Shown one piece after another: positions 53,208 through 63,199 of a DNA stretch of 64,000 nt. How positions within the stretch are numbered: position 1 is the stretch's first letter; the number at the start of each line of letters is the position of its first letter. Under the pieces are notes generated by a model, which saw nothing but the letters and a program-made list of their open reading frames with translations, was not told the DNA's origin and ran no database searches. The translations under genes and the position numbers were made by a program. The stretch lies in NCBI GenBank assembly GCA_907163375.1, contig CAJQUW010005759.1, forward strand, positions 62,001-126,000, written 5' to 3'. The DNA comes from Prostheceraeus crozeri (lineage: Eukaryota > Platyhelminthes > Polycladida > Euryleptidae).

Positions 53208-53734
53208 TGCAACCTCGTCTTATTCTATATATCAGACAGGTATTCGATCCCCACGAGTTCAAATCCGATGCGGTTTAGCTATAAGGAAATCCGAAGACAA
53301 AAAGGCGTTTCAAATGATATATGTGTATTGAAACCTCAGTTCAACTACGACGAGACTTACAAGTAATAAAGAGAAGATACGGAAGAGGAAGGAAGGATAG
53401 CAGATCCGTGAAGACTAGGTTTCTGGGCTTCACTTTAAATATCGAAATTTGGCTTGGGTCATCATTCTGTACCGGTCGTTGGTAACCACCGCCGCGTATT
53501 GACCATTGAAGATCCCGCGGAGCTGCTCTGCCCGTCATTGGACCGTTGTGGGGATCAGCAATCAAAGCAGATTTAGATGCCGCGATAGTATCCGTGTGCA
53601 TCTTCTCTTTCCGTCTCGCCATCTTATTCACAAGTCATTAATCAAAAGCGTTAACCTGATATAAAAGTTCAGGAGAGTGTAAATTCTCTCCGTTCGCCGA
53701 TAATTAGAAAATACACGATAGAGCAGTGGTCTCA
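53208..53734 (+). repeat. Solo LTR inserted in the left terminal repeat
   Basis: Begins TG and ends CA, with ATAC on both sides (53204-53207 and 53735-53738). The right terminal repeat shows the empty site (single ATAC at about 57133). At 527 bp it holds a TATA-like GATATAAAAG near 53659 and an AATAAA near 53367, as expected of an LTR. Orientation is inferred from the TATA box. Confidence 0.8.
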
Positions 53735-53772
53735 ATACTTAATGATTTGGTACACTTATTTGTGTGTTGGGA

Positions 53773-53791
53773 TCGGAACGGCTTGTTCCGA
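53773..53791. promoter_or_regulatory. GTTCCG/CGGAAC palindrome in the terminal repeat
   Basis: TCGGAAC-GGCTT-GTTCCGA, mirrored at 57081-57099. Further half sites (GTTCCGA, TTCGAAC, CGGAAC) recur through both repeats, which suggests binding sites for an element-encoded protein. Confidence 0.5.
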
Positions 53792-53823
53792 AATTGCATT
53801 AGAGTATGTGAATTCGAACAGGG

Positions 53824-54051
53824 ATGCGAACATTTATTTCGGAACTTGAACAGACAGTTGTTTGTTTTGAGACTGCTTGCTCAAATGCGACAATTGTGAC
53901 CATTGTGGCTATGATGACAATTGTATTAATTTTCATAATGTGTCTACAGATTAGAAATTATGTAGTGAATGCTCTATTATTTGCTAATCAGGATCCTATT
54001 TACAGAATTTGTGAAATAAAAAGAAGAGGTTTACAATGTAAGTGTAATTAA
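53824..54051 (+). CDS. Small membrane protein starting in the terminal repeat
   Basis: Product of 75 residues. The N-terminal 20 residues are acidic. One transmembrane helix spans about residues 23-43 (TIVTIVAMMTIVLIFIMCLQ). The C-terminal tail is basic with Cys (RRGLQCKC). The first 46 codons lie in the inverted repeat, and the right repeat carries the same start but its frame ends soon after the repeat. The frame stops just before a possible splice donor (AAGGTAAGT at 54067). Function unknown. Confidence 0.5.
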   Translation: MRTFISELEQTVVCFETACSNATIVTIVAMMTIVLIFIMCLQIRNYVVNALLFANQDPIYRICEIKRRGLQCKCN

Positions 54052-54116
54052 CCATAAAAGTGAAAGAAGGTAAGTCACGTCCATCGGGACTCCGTTAACT
54101 TCAAGAAGTCCTCGGC

Positions 54117-54338
54117 CTATTCGAGGAATGTTGTATTGTTTGTGAACTCGTGTTCACACTCGCGTATAGGACACTTCGCCGGCAGTCCTTTTCTCCTTTG
54201 GAGTGCTGTCACTGTTAGAGTCTTCCAAAGCTCCACCCTGCATCCGCAACACAAATTAACCTTCGTATACAACGGTCCACCCATAATTACTTGGCTTTCA
54301 TTGTGGTAGCAGAAAAGTTGCTTCTGGGTACTCATCAT
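54117..54338 (-). CDS. Small Cys-rich protein behind a TATA promoter
   Basis: Protein of 73 residues (start MMSTQKQLFCYH). Cys pairs in VNLCCGCRVEL and, 25 residues later, KCPIRECEHEF suggest a metal-binding fold of zinc-ribbon or treble-clef type. A TATATAAGG box lies about 80 bp upstream of the ATG. The C-terminus ends at a TAG shortly after the finger. No family is assigned. Confidence 0.5.
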   Translation of the reverse strand: MMSTQKQLFCYHNESQVIMGGPLYTKVNLCCGCRVELWKTLTVTALQRRKGLPAKCPIRECEHEFTNNTTFLE

Positions 54339-54416
54339 GAAATAGATTCGTAATAGATTCTTAATGTCTACTCAAGCCACGAGGATTAGAACTCACTTAC
54401 TTGGAACAATGACATC

Positions 54417-54495
54417 CTTATATACCCCTTTAGGGAAAATCGGAACCTCTCTGATTGGCTGTTGGGAATTCCTTTGTTTGAAAAGCATATAAGTC
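54417..54495. promoter_or_regulatory. Divergent promoter with CCAAT and two TATA boxes
   Basis: GGGGTATATAAGG (minus strand, 54416-54428), a CCAAT/ATTGG box at 54454-54458 and a plus-strand CATATAAG at 54486-54493 lie within 80 bp between the divergent genes. Confidence 0.6.
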
Positions 54496-54623
54496 CTAGC
54501 TGTGTACCAATTCTTATCGAAGGTTCCAATCCTCAAGTACCATATTATAAGCTGTATCTTCTAATTCTAATCACATTGACAGTAGAACGTACCACAGCAC
54601 CTCCCACTTATCCTGTTGAAAGG

Positions 54624-54944
54624 ATGGAATCGCCATGCGAACCCATGGTGTTGGGATCAAGACCTGTAACTCCTGATTCAGAATCATCAGAAGATGAAAG
54701 CGTGGTTCTAAGGAGGAGTGTCATCGAAACACCGGTGGAGGCCACCATAACCGTTCAGACCACGCGATGCGGAAGCCAGATTAGGAATGCGCCGAGGAAG
54801 GTACACTCCAAAAGAATAACTGTAAGATTGGAACCACAAGAGAAGAACTTGACAACCGGGCTGGAGTTTAGCATAATCAAGCCAGCCACGCCTCGCCGCT
54901 GCCCTGGTGCCCCCAAAAAAGACAAGAGTGTGTGTTCGCGTTGA
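54624..54944 (+). CDS. Ser/Asp-rich small protein
   Basis: The ATG at 54624 (GAAAGGATGG, good Kozak) is chosen because the longer open frame upstream has no ATG and contains the TATA box. The 106-residue product has an acidic Ser cluster PDSESSEDES at about residues 18-27 that looks like a casein kinase 2 target. It is followed by a basic Pro-rich C-terminus (PATPRRCPGAPKKDK). It is probably disordered. It could be a regulatory or nuclear protein; no family was recognised. Confidence 0.5.
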   Translation: MESPCEPMVLGSRPVTPDSESSEDESVVLRRSVIETPVEATITVQTTRCGSQIRNAPRKVHSKRITVRLEPQEKNLTTGLEFSIIKPATPRRCPGAPKKDKSVCSR

Positions 54945-55544
54945 TCTGAAGAAACTGATTCCTTTCCCAAATATTGATGATGGGATTTTTTGTTTATAAT
55001 CTTGTTTTATAATTTCACAAATTGAATTTCTGATAGGATTTGAATTGGAACTGGGGATATATTCATCTCTGAAATAGCTACCTATAAGTATTTCTAAGTT
55101 TAATATTTCTAACATAAATATTTCAAATTACTTGTTTGAGACTTTGAATCAACACCGAACATACTAGAACAAATTTAAAATGAATACTAACGTGTAATTC
55201 AAATGATAGTCAAATTGGATGAAAGTTTGAATAGATTTACAGTGTTTTTCAAATGCTTTTTTCGGCTTAGGATGATATCATACATATTGCATACAATACA
55301 TCATTAGCTAGAGAATGAAAACAGCTTTCAAATGATATAAGGTATTCACCCATTTGATGAAAAAAAATCCCTGTTGTTTGCAAGTGTATGCAACTTGAAA
55401 AATTCTAAGTTTTTCTCAAAAATAACCAAGTTTTCAAGTTTTTTAAAATTTTCAAAGTCAAAGTTTGATCACTCGAAATGATCATAATGTATAAACCTAC
55501 ACATGAACTTGACCTTGACATTTGACCTTCATACACTTCATACA

Positions 55545-55830
55545 CGGGGGGGGCTCAAAATTTCTCGGGCACTTCGCGCCCTCGAAAATTTATTTACCCA
55601 TGGGCTCCGGGTGCCATAGCTATTCTTCTTTTACATACCTAAAACCTAATCCTAACCTTAACCCTAACCTATCTGCTTTTAAATTTGGCGAGAAATTTGA
55701 TTTTTCGAAATTTGGCGCGAAATTTGATTTTTCGAAATTTGGTATATATATATATATGTATACTTGTACACATATTTGGTATATATATGTACATTATATG
55801 TGTATACTGTATATAGTATGCTCTAAACTT
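55545..55830. repeat. Telomere-like and AT repeat cluster
   Basis: A run of about six degenerate CCTAAC/CCCTAA units occupies 55638-55671. Two units of AAATTTGGCG(A/C)GAAATTTG follow, then TATA/GTAC dinucleotide repeats. A GC-rich imperfect hairpin (CGGGCACTTCGCGCCC, 55567-55582) precedes the cluster. Confidence 0.6.
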
Positions 55831-56271
55831 GCTTATGTCCCGCCCCACTTGCACTGCCACGTTGACGCTCATCGACGGGGGTCCGGCAAACATGTCCACC
55901 TTGAATTTGCCACCATTTTTCTCATAGTGGCTAAATGTGATTATATCATGCAAGGAAGTCTTCAATTTCCGTGTTCTCATTTCACTGTAGCAACGAGAAC
56001 TCTGTGGAATAGCTTCCGTCAAACTCAGAGGTTTAAACACTTCATCGAGCCAAAATCTCAGTACTCGCGTAAGGGCATTGGTCAATGTCCTCATAAAGAG
56101 TTTCTGAAGTTCAATATCATCTTCACAATGGTAGAATGTGACAATATCCTCCATCAGATCTATGAGATCAGCTTTGTAACCAATAACATAATTTAGAGAG
56201 TAGAAAATCTTGCTAGTAGACAGATTGTCTTTGTGAATAATTAAAACAGGAATGATCGTGGTAAATGGCAT
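55669..56271 (-). CDS. Unknown protein with an internal DI-TF-H repeat
   Basis: The ATG at 56271 follows a CCAAT box (56354-56358) and a TATATAG box (56328-56335), so this is a credible gene. The 5' 150 codons look like protein: MEDIVTFYHCEDDIELQKLF and, about 85 residues later, LHDIITFSHYEKN, which appear to be two copies of one motif. The last 50 codons run into the AT repeat cluster and are low complexity, so the true 3' end may be lost or replaced. No family was recognised. Confidence 0.5.
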   Translation of the reverse strand: MPFTTIIPVLIIHKDNLSTSKIFYSLNYVIGYKADLIDLMEDIVTFYHCEDDIELQKLFMRTLTNALTRVLRFWLDEVFKPLSLTEAIPQSSRCYSEMRTRKLKTSLHDIITFSHYEKNGGKFKVDMFAGPPSMSVNVAVQVGRDISKFRAYYIQYTHIMYIYIPNMCTSIHIYIYTKFRKIKFRAKFRKIKFLAKFKSR

Positions 56272-56324
56272 GTTTATTAATGTCTACAATCCTCAACAAG
56301 TGTGATTGTAATAGAAATGTGATA

Positions 56325-56360
56325 ACTCTATATACAAAAGCTGCACAATAGCAACCAATC
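56325..56360 (-). promoter_or_regulatory. CCAAT-TATA promoter
   Basis: On the minus strand, GATTGGTTGC (CCAAT in the inverted orientation) is followed about 20 bp later by TGTATATAGAG, about 60 bp before the ATG at 56271. Confidence 0.6.
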
Positions 56361-56381
56361 ACAGACACGCATGATGATTCA

Positions 56382-56884
56382 TCATGAACGATATACAGTG
56401 ACTGTTGAAATTATTTCTCCATCATAAAGGTAACAAAATACAGTTTCCAAGGGTGCATAGCATGTAGAACACATGACAAAATGAGAACATGGTAACAAGA
56501 GAAGGGATCTTTCCCGTTCAAAACACCTGATGCAGTTCCGTTCACATAATAATTCAAACGTCTCAATTTCTAATTTCTTTCTGAAGTCACTTTCATTGAT
56601 AGAACATTTCGATAAATCAATTGAAGGTTTCACTTTTTTATCTCCGTTTCAGAAAGTTCCAATTTCATCCTCCTAATTTCACTGTCTTTATAGTGTAGCA
56701 TTGAGAAATCCTCTATCCAACTACGATCCAAATTACGATTAATGGCATGCTTATCCAGATCAATTAGTCGTTAAACTAAATCACCAGCTTTGATATATTC
56801 ATTTAGATTTGTAACAGTTTCTATAGCTTTTAGCGAATAGCCAAGGTTTCTTGCAACAATCCATGAATTTGGGAAACTAGCCAT
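56382..56884 (-). pseudogene. IAP-like gene with UBA-like and RING domains, broken
   Basis: The ATG at 56884 opens a frame resembling the UBA domain of BIRC2/XIAP-type IAPs (ARNLGYSLKAIETVTN then IKAGDLV). TAA interrupts at codon 38 (56771-56773), and the phase changes at a T6/A6 run (56634-56639). The last 80 codons encode a RING finger of IAP type: CERNCIRCFERE, LLPCSHFVMC, CSTCYAPLETVFC. The final CPIC pair is degenerate. IAP RINGs act as ubiquitin ligases in cell-death control. No BIR repeat is present upstream. Confidence 0.7.
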
Positions 56885-57279
56885 CAATATTCACATCATC
56901 AAACAACTTCCACGTGTTTATAACTTAACCTAGTTATGCAAATCAATACAATTGTCATCATAGCCACAATGGTCACAATTTTCGCATTTGAGCAAGCAGT
57001 CTCGAAACAAACAACTATCTGTTCAAGTTCCGAAATAAATGTTCGCATCCCTATTCTAATTCACATACTCTAATGCAATTTCGGAACAAGCCGTTCCGAT
57101 CCCAACACACAAATAAGTGTACCGAATCATTAAGTATGAACTCAATTCGGTTGTCAATCGGAACGCGGCTCCTATTTACATGTTCGAAACATGTTCCGAT
57201 TGGTAATCTATCCATGTTCGCATCCACTACCAGCGCGACCGCAAAACTAACTAGCCTACTTATATATATATTCTCTTTT

Positions 57280-60200
57280 CTTCTCTCTTCTTATCTGTCG
57301 AAGTCCAAGTTCCCCATATTACGTTCAGCTCTTTGGAAGAGAAATTTTGTGATACTTGTTTCAACGTTCACTATATTTTAGCATTTAATTTGATTATGTG
57401 TCTGCTTTCTCTTCCTTCACTTTCATTTGTTCAGTTTTGTAGTTTCCTATGACTTCAAAATATATTGTGTCGCCCACAATAATAAGTATCGGGACTCTTT
57501 GTCTCAAATGTACGATTAATATTGAAATATTTAGCATTTGAGATCACAAAGATGATAAATACATCATCTTTCATTTGTTAATTATTCTATTCAGTTTCGG
57601 TGTCGTGTATCGCGTTTCAGGAAAATGTTGTTTCAAAATTTTCACATCTGGTAGGTAGAATAATTTTACTGCCTTCTTGTTATGTATTGATCAATATCAG
57701 TTCCCAAATCTACATGCTTAGCTACCAAAGCTCCCTTGCATGTCTAATTGCACTGAAGCCAAAATCAAGACGAAGCCTTTACCAACATATCATTGAGCAG
57801 CTTTGGAGGAACTTGATCTCAGACAAATGCTTATCCTCAAATATATGTGCTGACTCCTAAAGACGAGACAATCACATCACACTGTTGCTATGAATATTAA
57901 CTGAATTTTATATTGGTCATTGTCTCAATGACTAGAATGTTGGCACTGAAACGCATATTCGCGCACAGTTGTGATTTTCAGAATGTGATCGCGAATGTAC
58001 TAAAAATGAGGGTGGGCGCGTAAATTCCGGAAGCGGTCATTTGCTCAACTTTATTGATCCCGTTGATCATGTGTTCATGTAGATGATTTAAAAAACATAA
58101 GATTATGATGATAAAATGCGCAATTGAATAGTGATTGTCTACATTTTAGAAATAGTAACCTCAGTCTACTCAACCGTGGAGTAGGGAGCGATCTCTGTGA
58201 CAGGATCACAATGGTGCCAAAATGTTGAAACCATTTGGTAGCCATTTGCAGACCGAAGATGAAGTTAATGAACTCAATTTTTAGGCTACCAAGTGGAATA
58301 AAAAGACATCTCAAGCAGCATACATCACTGTCGAAAAAGGGACACATAGAAACGGTAACTGGAAGCAATGTTCATTGATTCTTTAAGAAGTAGTTCGACA
58401 TACAAGTGCTAGTAAGCTTACCTCTCATTTTGACATCTTACTGCTTGTATCTGATTATGTTTATTTTTATCCTAAGGGCAAAGTTCACAGCATGACCAAC
58501 TTCGCCAACCGGGATTGTTCCACTAACAAAACCGGTGAAGTATGTGGGATCTTCTTGTATCCTTTCATGTTGCTTTTCTTTTTCATCTTAAAATTTTATT
58601 TTTGAATCAGCAGATGTCTAAGGAGAATTCAAACGTTAATTGATTGCTGTCAATAAACATCTTTGTCGCAGAATGGAAAGGTGTCTTTTTGACTTCCTCG
58701 CTTACCCATACAAGCAACTTATAGTTCAAGTGCAATTGCTATTGATGATATATCCGTGAAATACACGCACATGCATTAGCGATTGGATTACGTCAAAATG
58801 CAGGCCACTTGGTTTACGTTTGGGGTGTCTGAGACGTTGTGTCAGACACTCCAAATTGAAATAGCCTGGAACATCATAAAAATATAGTTTTGATTTCTTT
58901 TATATGATGTGTGGGAACAAATCAAACCACTCTTGAAATCAACTGTAAACCTGTCCTACAGTCAGCCAGGCGTCAACAAATTCACGAATTATTGGAGGTC
59001 ATGTATGAACTAGGTCTGCGATTGGACAAAGAAAATTACCATTCCTACAGAAGTTGAATCAAGCCGATATTAGCCATCCATGAGGCCTGCAATTGAAAAA
59101 TTGCTGAAATATGGCGATATACTATATAAAAGTTAGCTCACTAAAGTAGCTGCCCAGAAATCATGGGGTTTCGTGACAATTTCCTTCTGACATGGTGAAA
59201 TGTCGCATAGCGTTCATTAGTACACAACATTCTTTTATAATATCCGTGTGTATATAAAACTATAAGTATTTTTTTGCTAATATAGTTTTCTCCATAGTAG
59301 TTTTCTCTGAAGTAGTCTCTCCAAAAAAGACTGACAGCATTTATCCTATGCAAGAAGACGCGTGAATTCATGAAATGCTGAGACTCAAAATGTCGAAAGA
59401 AATGAATTTTGCTATCATACGGGAATACGTAGGTATGGCTATAGGTTATGATTTTGTACCTATGATTGATTCACTTGTACAACATCATAACACTCCTTAT
59501 CATCTTAGCTACAAATCCCAACCTACCAGATGCCCAAAGAGGCCTACTTGATTTTCATTTTTACAAGTATCCCAGGAAACCAGTCGTAATCAATACGACA
59601 CGAAAAGTACGTCCGGACAGTAATTACGTTTGTTCGAAATTGTGGTGTCCAAAATGTTTCCGATTTTTAAAACAGAATATGCGTTGGCTCAAACGCGCCG
59701 ATCGAGTGACCTTATAGTGTTGCGCTGGTGGGTAGATAAGTCATATTTTGTAATATTATCAAACCCGGTTGGACAAGAGCAGACTAGGATTGTCAGAGAT
59801 AGCATACTATCTCCGTAAATAGTAAGGAATCTTCCAAACTGCGCACAGCGCCCCCCCCCCTCTGGAGCGTGAGATGGGTTGTTGTCGTTTGGGTCGACCG
59901 TCGTTGTTGGTCTTGGACGGTCTATGTTTTTGGTGTGTAGGAGTGTTTGTAGGCGGGCGGGAGTTGTGTTTAGATTTGGCTTCCTGATGAAATTCTGCGT
60001 CGACATGTTGAGTTTCATGGATGTAGGTGTGGTTGTTGTGTGCTTTAGGTGGGTTTAAGAGGGTTTGTGAGTGAGAAAATGGCTGTAGCGGCTAAACGAG
60101 GCCTCGTACGTTAAAATGGACAGCGGATTTGGACTTTGTGACCAATTTTGGGTCTAGGGGACTTGTTTCCAGTGTCATAGGGGAAAGAACGAAGAAGGTG

Positions 60201-60465
60201 GATTCCCCCGCGGGAGCGTCCTTCCAACTTTGGTTCTAGAGATCGTAGAAAGTCGTGCAATAGCTTGTTTGAAAGCTAAAAGTATCACAAATTCATTGGA
60301 AAGCACAGTTTGGTTATATCTTCCTTTGCTGAGACTTAAGAGTGACATTGAGATTTTTGGCCATGTTAGAGAGCCGTCAGAGGTTGAGTTTTGTGTTTTG
60401 GGCTCCAGCGAGCGAACGAAGCATCGGACGAGAAAACTGAGACCAGATTTGGAATCAGCGTCAAA
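57280..60465. other. Stretch without a supported gene
   Basis: Frames such as 57600-57860 and 59466-59717 lack an ATG at their start or any recognised motif. A TATA-like ACTATATAAAAG occurs at 59120. An imperfect hairpin, GGGGTGTCTGA with TCAGACACTCC, lies at 58828-58858. A C-run occurs at 59850. Confidence 0.35.
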
Positions 60466-60469
60466 TTTT

Positions 60470-60569
60470 GGATAGCCAATGTCGCCCCCTCTTAATGATT
60501 GCATATTCACAGGATATATAAGTACGAGTTCGGGAGAGGAATCTCACTAAGTTGCGAAACTGACTACAG
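60470..60569 (+). promoter_or_regulatory. CCAAT-TATA promoter and 5' leader exon
   Basis: AGCCAAT (60474-60480), GATATATAAG (60513-60522) and a leader of about 25-30 nt ending ACTACAG at 60569, directly followed by the strong donor GTAAGT (60570-60575). This is the arrangement of a spliced RNA polymerase II gene. The downstream coding exon may be the broken frame at 61274-62118. Confidence 0.6.
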
Positions 60570-61273
60570 GTAAGTCGTTTCTCTTGAGGTCTGATATCGG
60601 ACTTCTGACTTTTCATTGCTAATATCAGCTAAGGAGTCAGACTTATAGGTTAGTCAGTATAGCATGACTGACCATTCGATGATAGTAGACCAAAATATCT
60701 TAAAACGGCGATAACTCTGATTCTACAAGTTCTTTAGACTTGATTGAAAAAACGTTCGACAGTTCATGTGCCGTAGGTGACACACTACTTATAAACGTTT
60801 TATGAGTCGTACTAAAATACTGAAAAATTTAAATTCATGTTTAATGATGATGATTAAAGTTTTTGAATAAAAAGCAGTCGTTTATGAGTCTCTGCGACTT
60901 GGGACGTTTCCTCTTGTAAATAATTCCACCGGTTTTCATGTATACCAACACAGTGACATGACACACGCTCTGTCCGCCCGAGGTTGGATTTGTTGGTCGA
61001 GGCCTTGGAGCTGGGATAACATCCCCTCTGAGGAATGTAACGGATTCAAAAGCCTAACGCCTACACGACTGCTATCAAATGTTTTTGGACTTAGTCTTTC
61101 AATACATATCAGCAGTTAGTATCATATAAACACTTGCTATCAAATTTTTACTCTATCTTTACAGAATCGTCACTATGACTAATATGATAAATGCGCGAAT
61201 GCTTATCGGCCAGTGTAGCTGTGGCCGTATTGCCTGAGGCAGCGAGCTGAAGAAACACATTAAAGAGGGGACG

Positions 61274-62118
61274 ATGGGTGAACATGTGAGGAAAGTGTTG
61301 TTGAGGGTGTGTGTGCATCATAAGGTAGTATGTGAGGATGGGAGTGATGTAGAGTTCATTAAGAACTATAGCCAGTGCCCTAGTGGCAATATTAGTATGC
61401 CGGGGTTTAAGTAGTGGTTTGAGGGAGTTTTGATGGATATGGAAGATGTGAGAGTGGCAGTGGCGACGATTAAGGATGCGATGGGAAAGAAAGTTGCAAC
61501 CAAGGCGACTGATGAGGGTATGAGTGAGGAAGAAGTGGAGTTGAGAGGGATCATCAAGAAGCCTGATGCTGATGTTGATTTGGATGACGTGTAGGAGGAA
61601 TTGTTTGGGAACATTGGTGATCTTGAGGAGAGGGGAAGGATGAGGGAAAGGAAGTGGGTAAACCGTTGGCAGCATCATCGCCTCGGAGGGAGGAAGGGAA
61701 CACATGGGATGAATATGTGAGGATGAAGGATCGATTGAGGGCGGTTGAGGAGAAAAATAAAGTATTGGTGATGCGGAAGGAGAAGTTGACTGCGAAGGCT
61801 GAAGGGCATAAGGTGACGAGAGAAGAGTTGGAAAGTATGAGGCAGAAGGAGAAAGAGTTGTTGAAGGAAACAAGTTTGGTGAGTATTGTGCAGGCGAATT
61901 TGTTGACGAAGGATGATGAGATAGATCGGATGCGAATCGTGGTGAAGGAGACAGAGGAAGTGAATGGCGTGAACAAGAGGTTGGTGGCTGAAGTAGAGCG
62001 ATTGCATGAGCGTGAGAAGTGTAGAAAAGGAAGCGTGTATGAAATCCATCTTCCCCTCTTCCAAAATAATGTGTGTGACGCCCCAACGATCACTAGGGAT
62101 CCCAATCAGACGCAGTAA
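61274..62118 (+). pseudogene. Broken gene with coiled-coil C-terminus
   Basis: From ATG 61274 the frame reads MGEHVRKVLLRVCVHHKVV, then QCPSGNISMPGFK. It meets TAG near 61409 and again near 61592, with an otherwise protein-like sequence between them (DMEDVRVAVATIKDAMGKK). The phase then changes before 61654, where 154 Lys/Glu-rich codons form heptads (RLRAVEEKNKVLV, RLVAEVERLHERE). The strand is strongly G-rich, so long antisense frames (up to 312 codons, Pro/Ser-rich) also exist, and the choice of strand is not certain. No family was recognised. Confidence 0.4.
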
Positions 62119-62325
62119 TGCTACGAGGGCGACGGAGTCCGATGTCTACACATGAACATGGACATTACTGGCGAGCTTGAGGACTACGTCGTCCGAAAAG
62201 TCCGGAAGAAAGTTCCCAGTAAATTGCTTCAACGTGATCATTTCTCCACCGAATCGAATATCCTATTTATTTCCTTTCAGAGTTTTTACATCAGCAGTAG
62301 GATTGATCGTGAGAACGGCCCAAAC

Positions 62326-62413
62326 GGATCTTTTAAGGGCCACACGGAGCAAGAGTGATAGTACCTCCTCGTGGTTTGCTCTAGACAGACTTCGGTCTGA
62401 CTGAATCTATCAC
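62326..62413 (+). other. RNA-fold module 1: histone-type stem-loop plus 59-nt element
   Basis: GGATCTTTTAAGGGCC (62326-62341) is a near match to the histone 3' stem-loop, preceded by CAAAC and followed by ACA and a purine-rich GGAGCAAGAG. The 59-nt element (62355-62413) is closed by GTGATAG with CTATCAC and holds a CAGAC-TTCG-GTCTG tetraloop hairpin. The whole module recurs at 62797-62887. Confidence 0.6.
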
Positions 62414-62449
62414 ATTATTAGATAGACTGAGTCATGTCTTTGTATCAGA

Positions 62450-62765
62450 GAGGTATATAAACCACAACCTCTCTTTCATTTTTATTCTAAACTCCATCAG
62501 GAAAGCACCTAAGACGACAGTCAGCTCTCCTGACAAGCCTCGGCTTAAACCGAGAAATTTGGTTCATGTGTTTGTTCAGATGGAGGAGAAAGAGCGAATA
62601 TTCAATAATCTTGCTCGAATTGGCTCATCAACAACTGACGATGATGCCAATTCAACAGAGTGGGGGTATATACCGCCCTCTAACAGTCGGACGGTAGTAG
62701 AGGAGGTCGATGCCGCTGACATAGAGAGATTAAAAGTCTCTCTCAGCGGAATCGGCCAAACCTAA
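62450..62765 (+). CDS. Small TATA-driven gene (ORF 62580-62765)
   Basis: A TATA box (GGTATATAAACC, 62452-62463) precedes a leader and the ATG at 62580. The 61-residue product is acidic, starting MEEKERIFNNLARIG. It contains SSTTDDDANSTEW and ends ERLKVSLSGIGQT. A small hairpin (CTCGG-CCGAG, 62549-62563) sits just before the start. A perfect-stem histone-type hairpin begins 32 nt after the stop. Compact promoter, short frame and structured 3' end look viral in style. Function unknown. Confidence 0.5.
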
Positions 62766-62796
62766 GTCTGTATTCATATCCCGACAACGAACCAAC

Positions 62797-62887
62797 GGTC
62801 TTTTTGAAGACCACCATGGGGGCAACATATGATAGTACCTCTACGTTGTTTTCCCTGGACAGACTTCGGCCTGACTGAATCTATCAT
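62797..62887 (+). other. RNA-fold module 2: histone-type stem-loop plus 59-nt element
   Basis: GGTCTT-TTTG-AAGACC (62797-62812) has a perfect 6-bp stem and 4-nt loop, preceded by CCAAC and followed by ACCA. The 59-nt element (62829-62887) is closed by ATGATAG with CTATCAT, so the outer pair differs from module 1 by a compensatory change (G-C to A-T). An AATAAA-like run follows at 62890. Confidence 0.6.
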
Positions 62888-63199
62888 ACAAATAAAAAAT
62901 AAAATCACAAAGTTGTATCTGCTATCAGTAAACATAAACGTTGCATGTTAAGAAGAATTTCGGTATAATACTTTCTTCTGACAGGCGTTCTCTTTTGAGA
63001 CGGCGGTGAAGTTTGCAGGAAAAGGTGTCGCACGGGACTATGGTATACCTCAGTCTGCTTATTCCTCTGTGCTCATGTTAAGCAGCATTTATCATTGCTC
63101 TCAATGCAGCATTCTGACCGTCATGCATGACACTTAGCCATCTGTCAAAGGCTTCCTTAAAAATTCTCCATTGCATGCGTTATTTGAGAATGATCCATG

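Larger units (their letters stand above)
53085..57275. mobile_element. Unidentified element with long terminal inverted repeats
   Basis: The left repeat (53085-53207 plus 53739-53965, split by a solo LTR) is the reverse complement of the right repeat (56935-57275), about 340 bp at roughly 93-95% identity by eye. Ends lie in AT dinucleotide runs, so a target duplication cannot be read. Inside are a TIR-spanning membrane protein, a Cys-rich protein, a Ser/Asp-rich protein, an unknown 200-residue frame and an IAP-like UBA-RING gene. Several have CCAAT and TATA boxes. No transposase, polymerase or capsid gene was recognised, so it may be a deleted derivative or virus fragment. Confidence 0.7.

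Noticed and set aside
53085-57275. A second Polinton or a parvovirus-like integration
   Set aside because: No polymerase, integrase, capsid or replication-initiator gene was seen between the repeats, and the ends do not begin with AG.
58828-58858. Pre-microRNA-like hairpin
   Set aside because: The stem is only 11 bp with a mismatch, too short for a microRNA precursor.
59466-59717. Small secreted Cys-rich peptide
   Set aside because: The frame starts at TTG, and the nearby ATG is in another frame, so there is no credible start.
61148-62086. 312-codon minus-strand frame rich in Pro, Ser and His
   Set aside because: It is antisense to a coiled-coil-like frame on a very G-rich strand, has low complexity and no recognisable domain; two more overlapping minus-strand frames exist for the same compositional reason.
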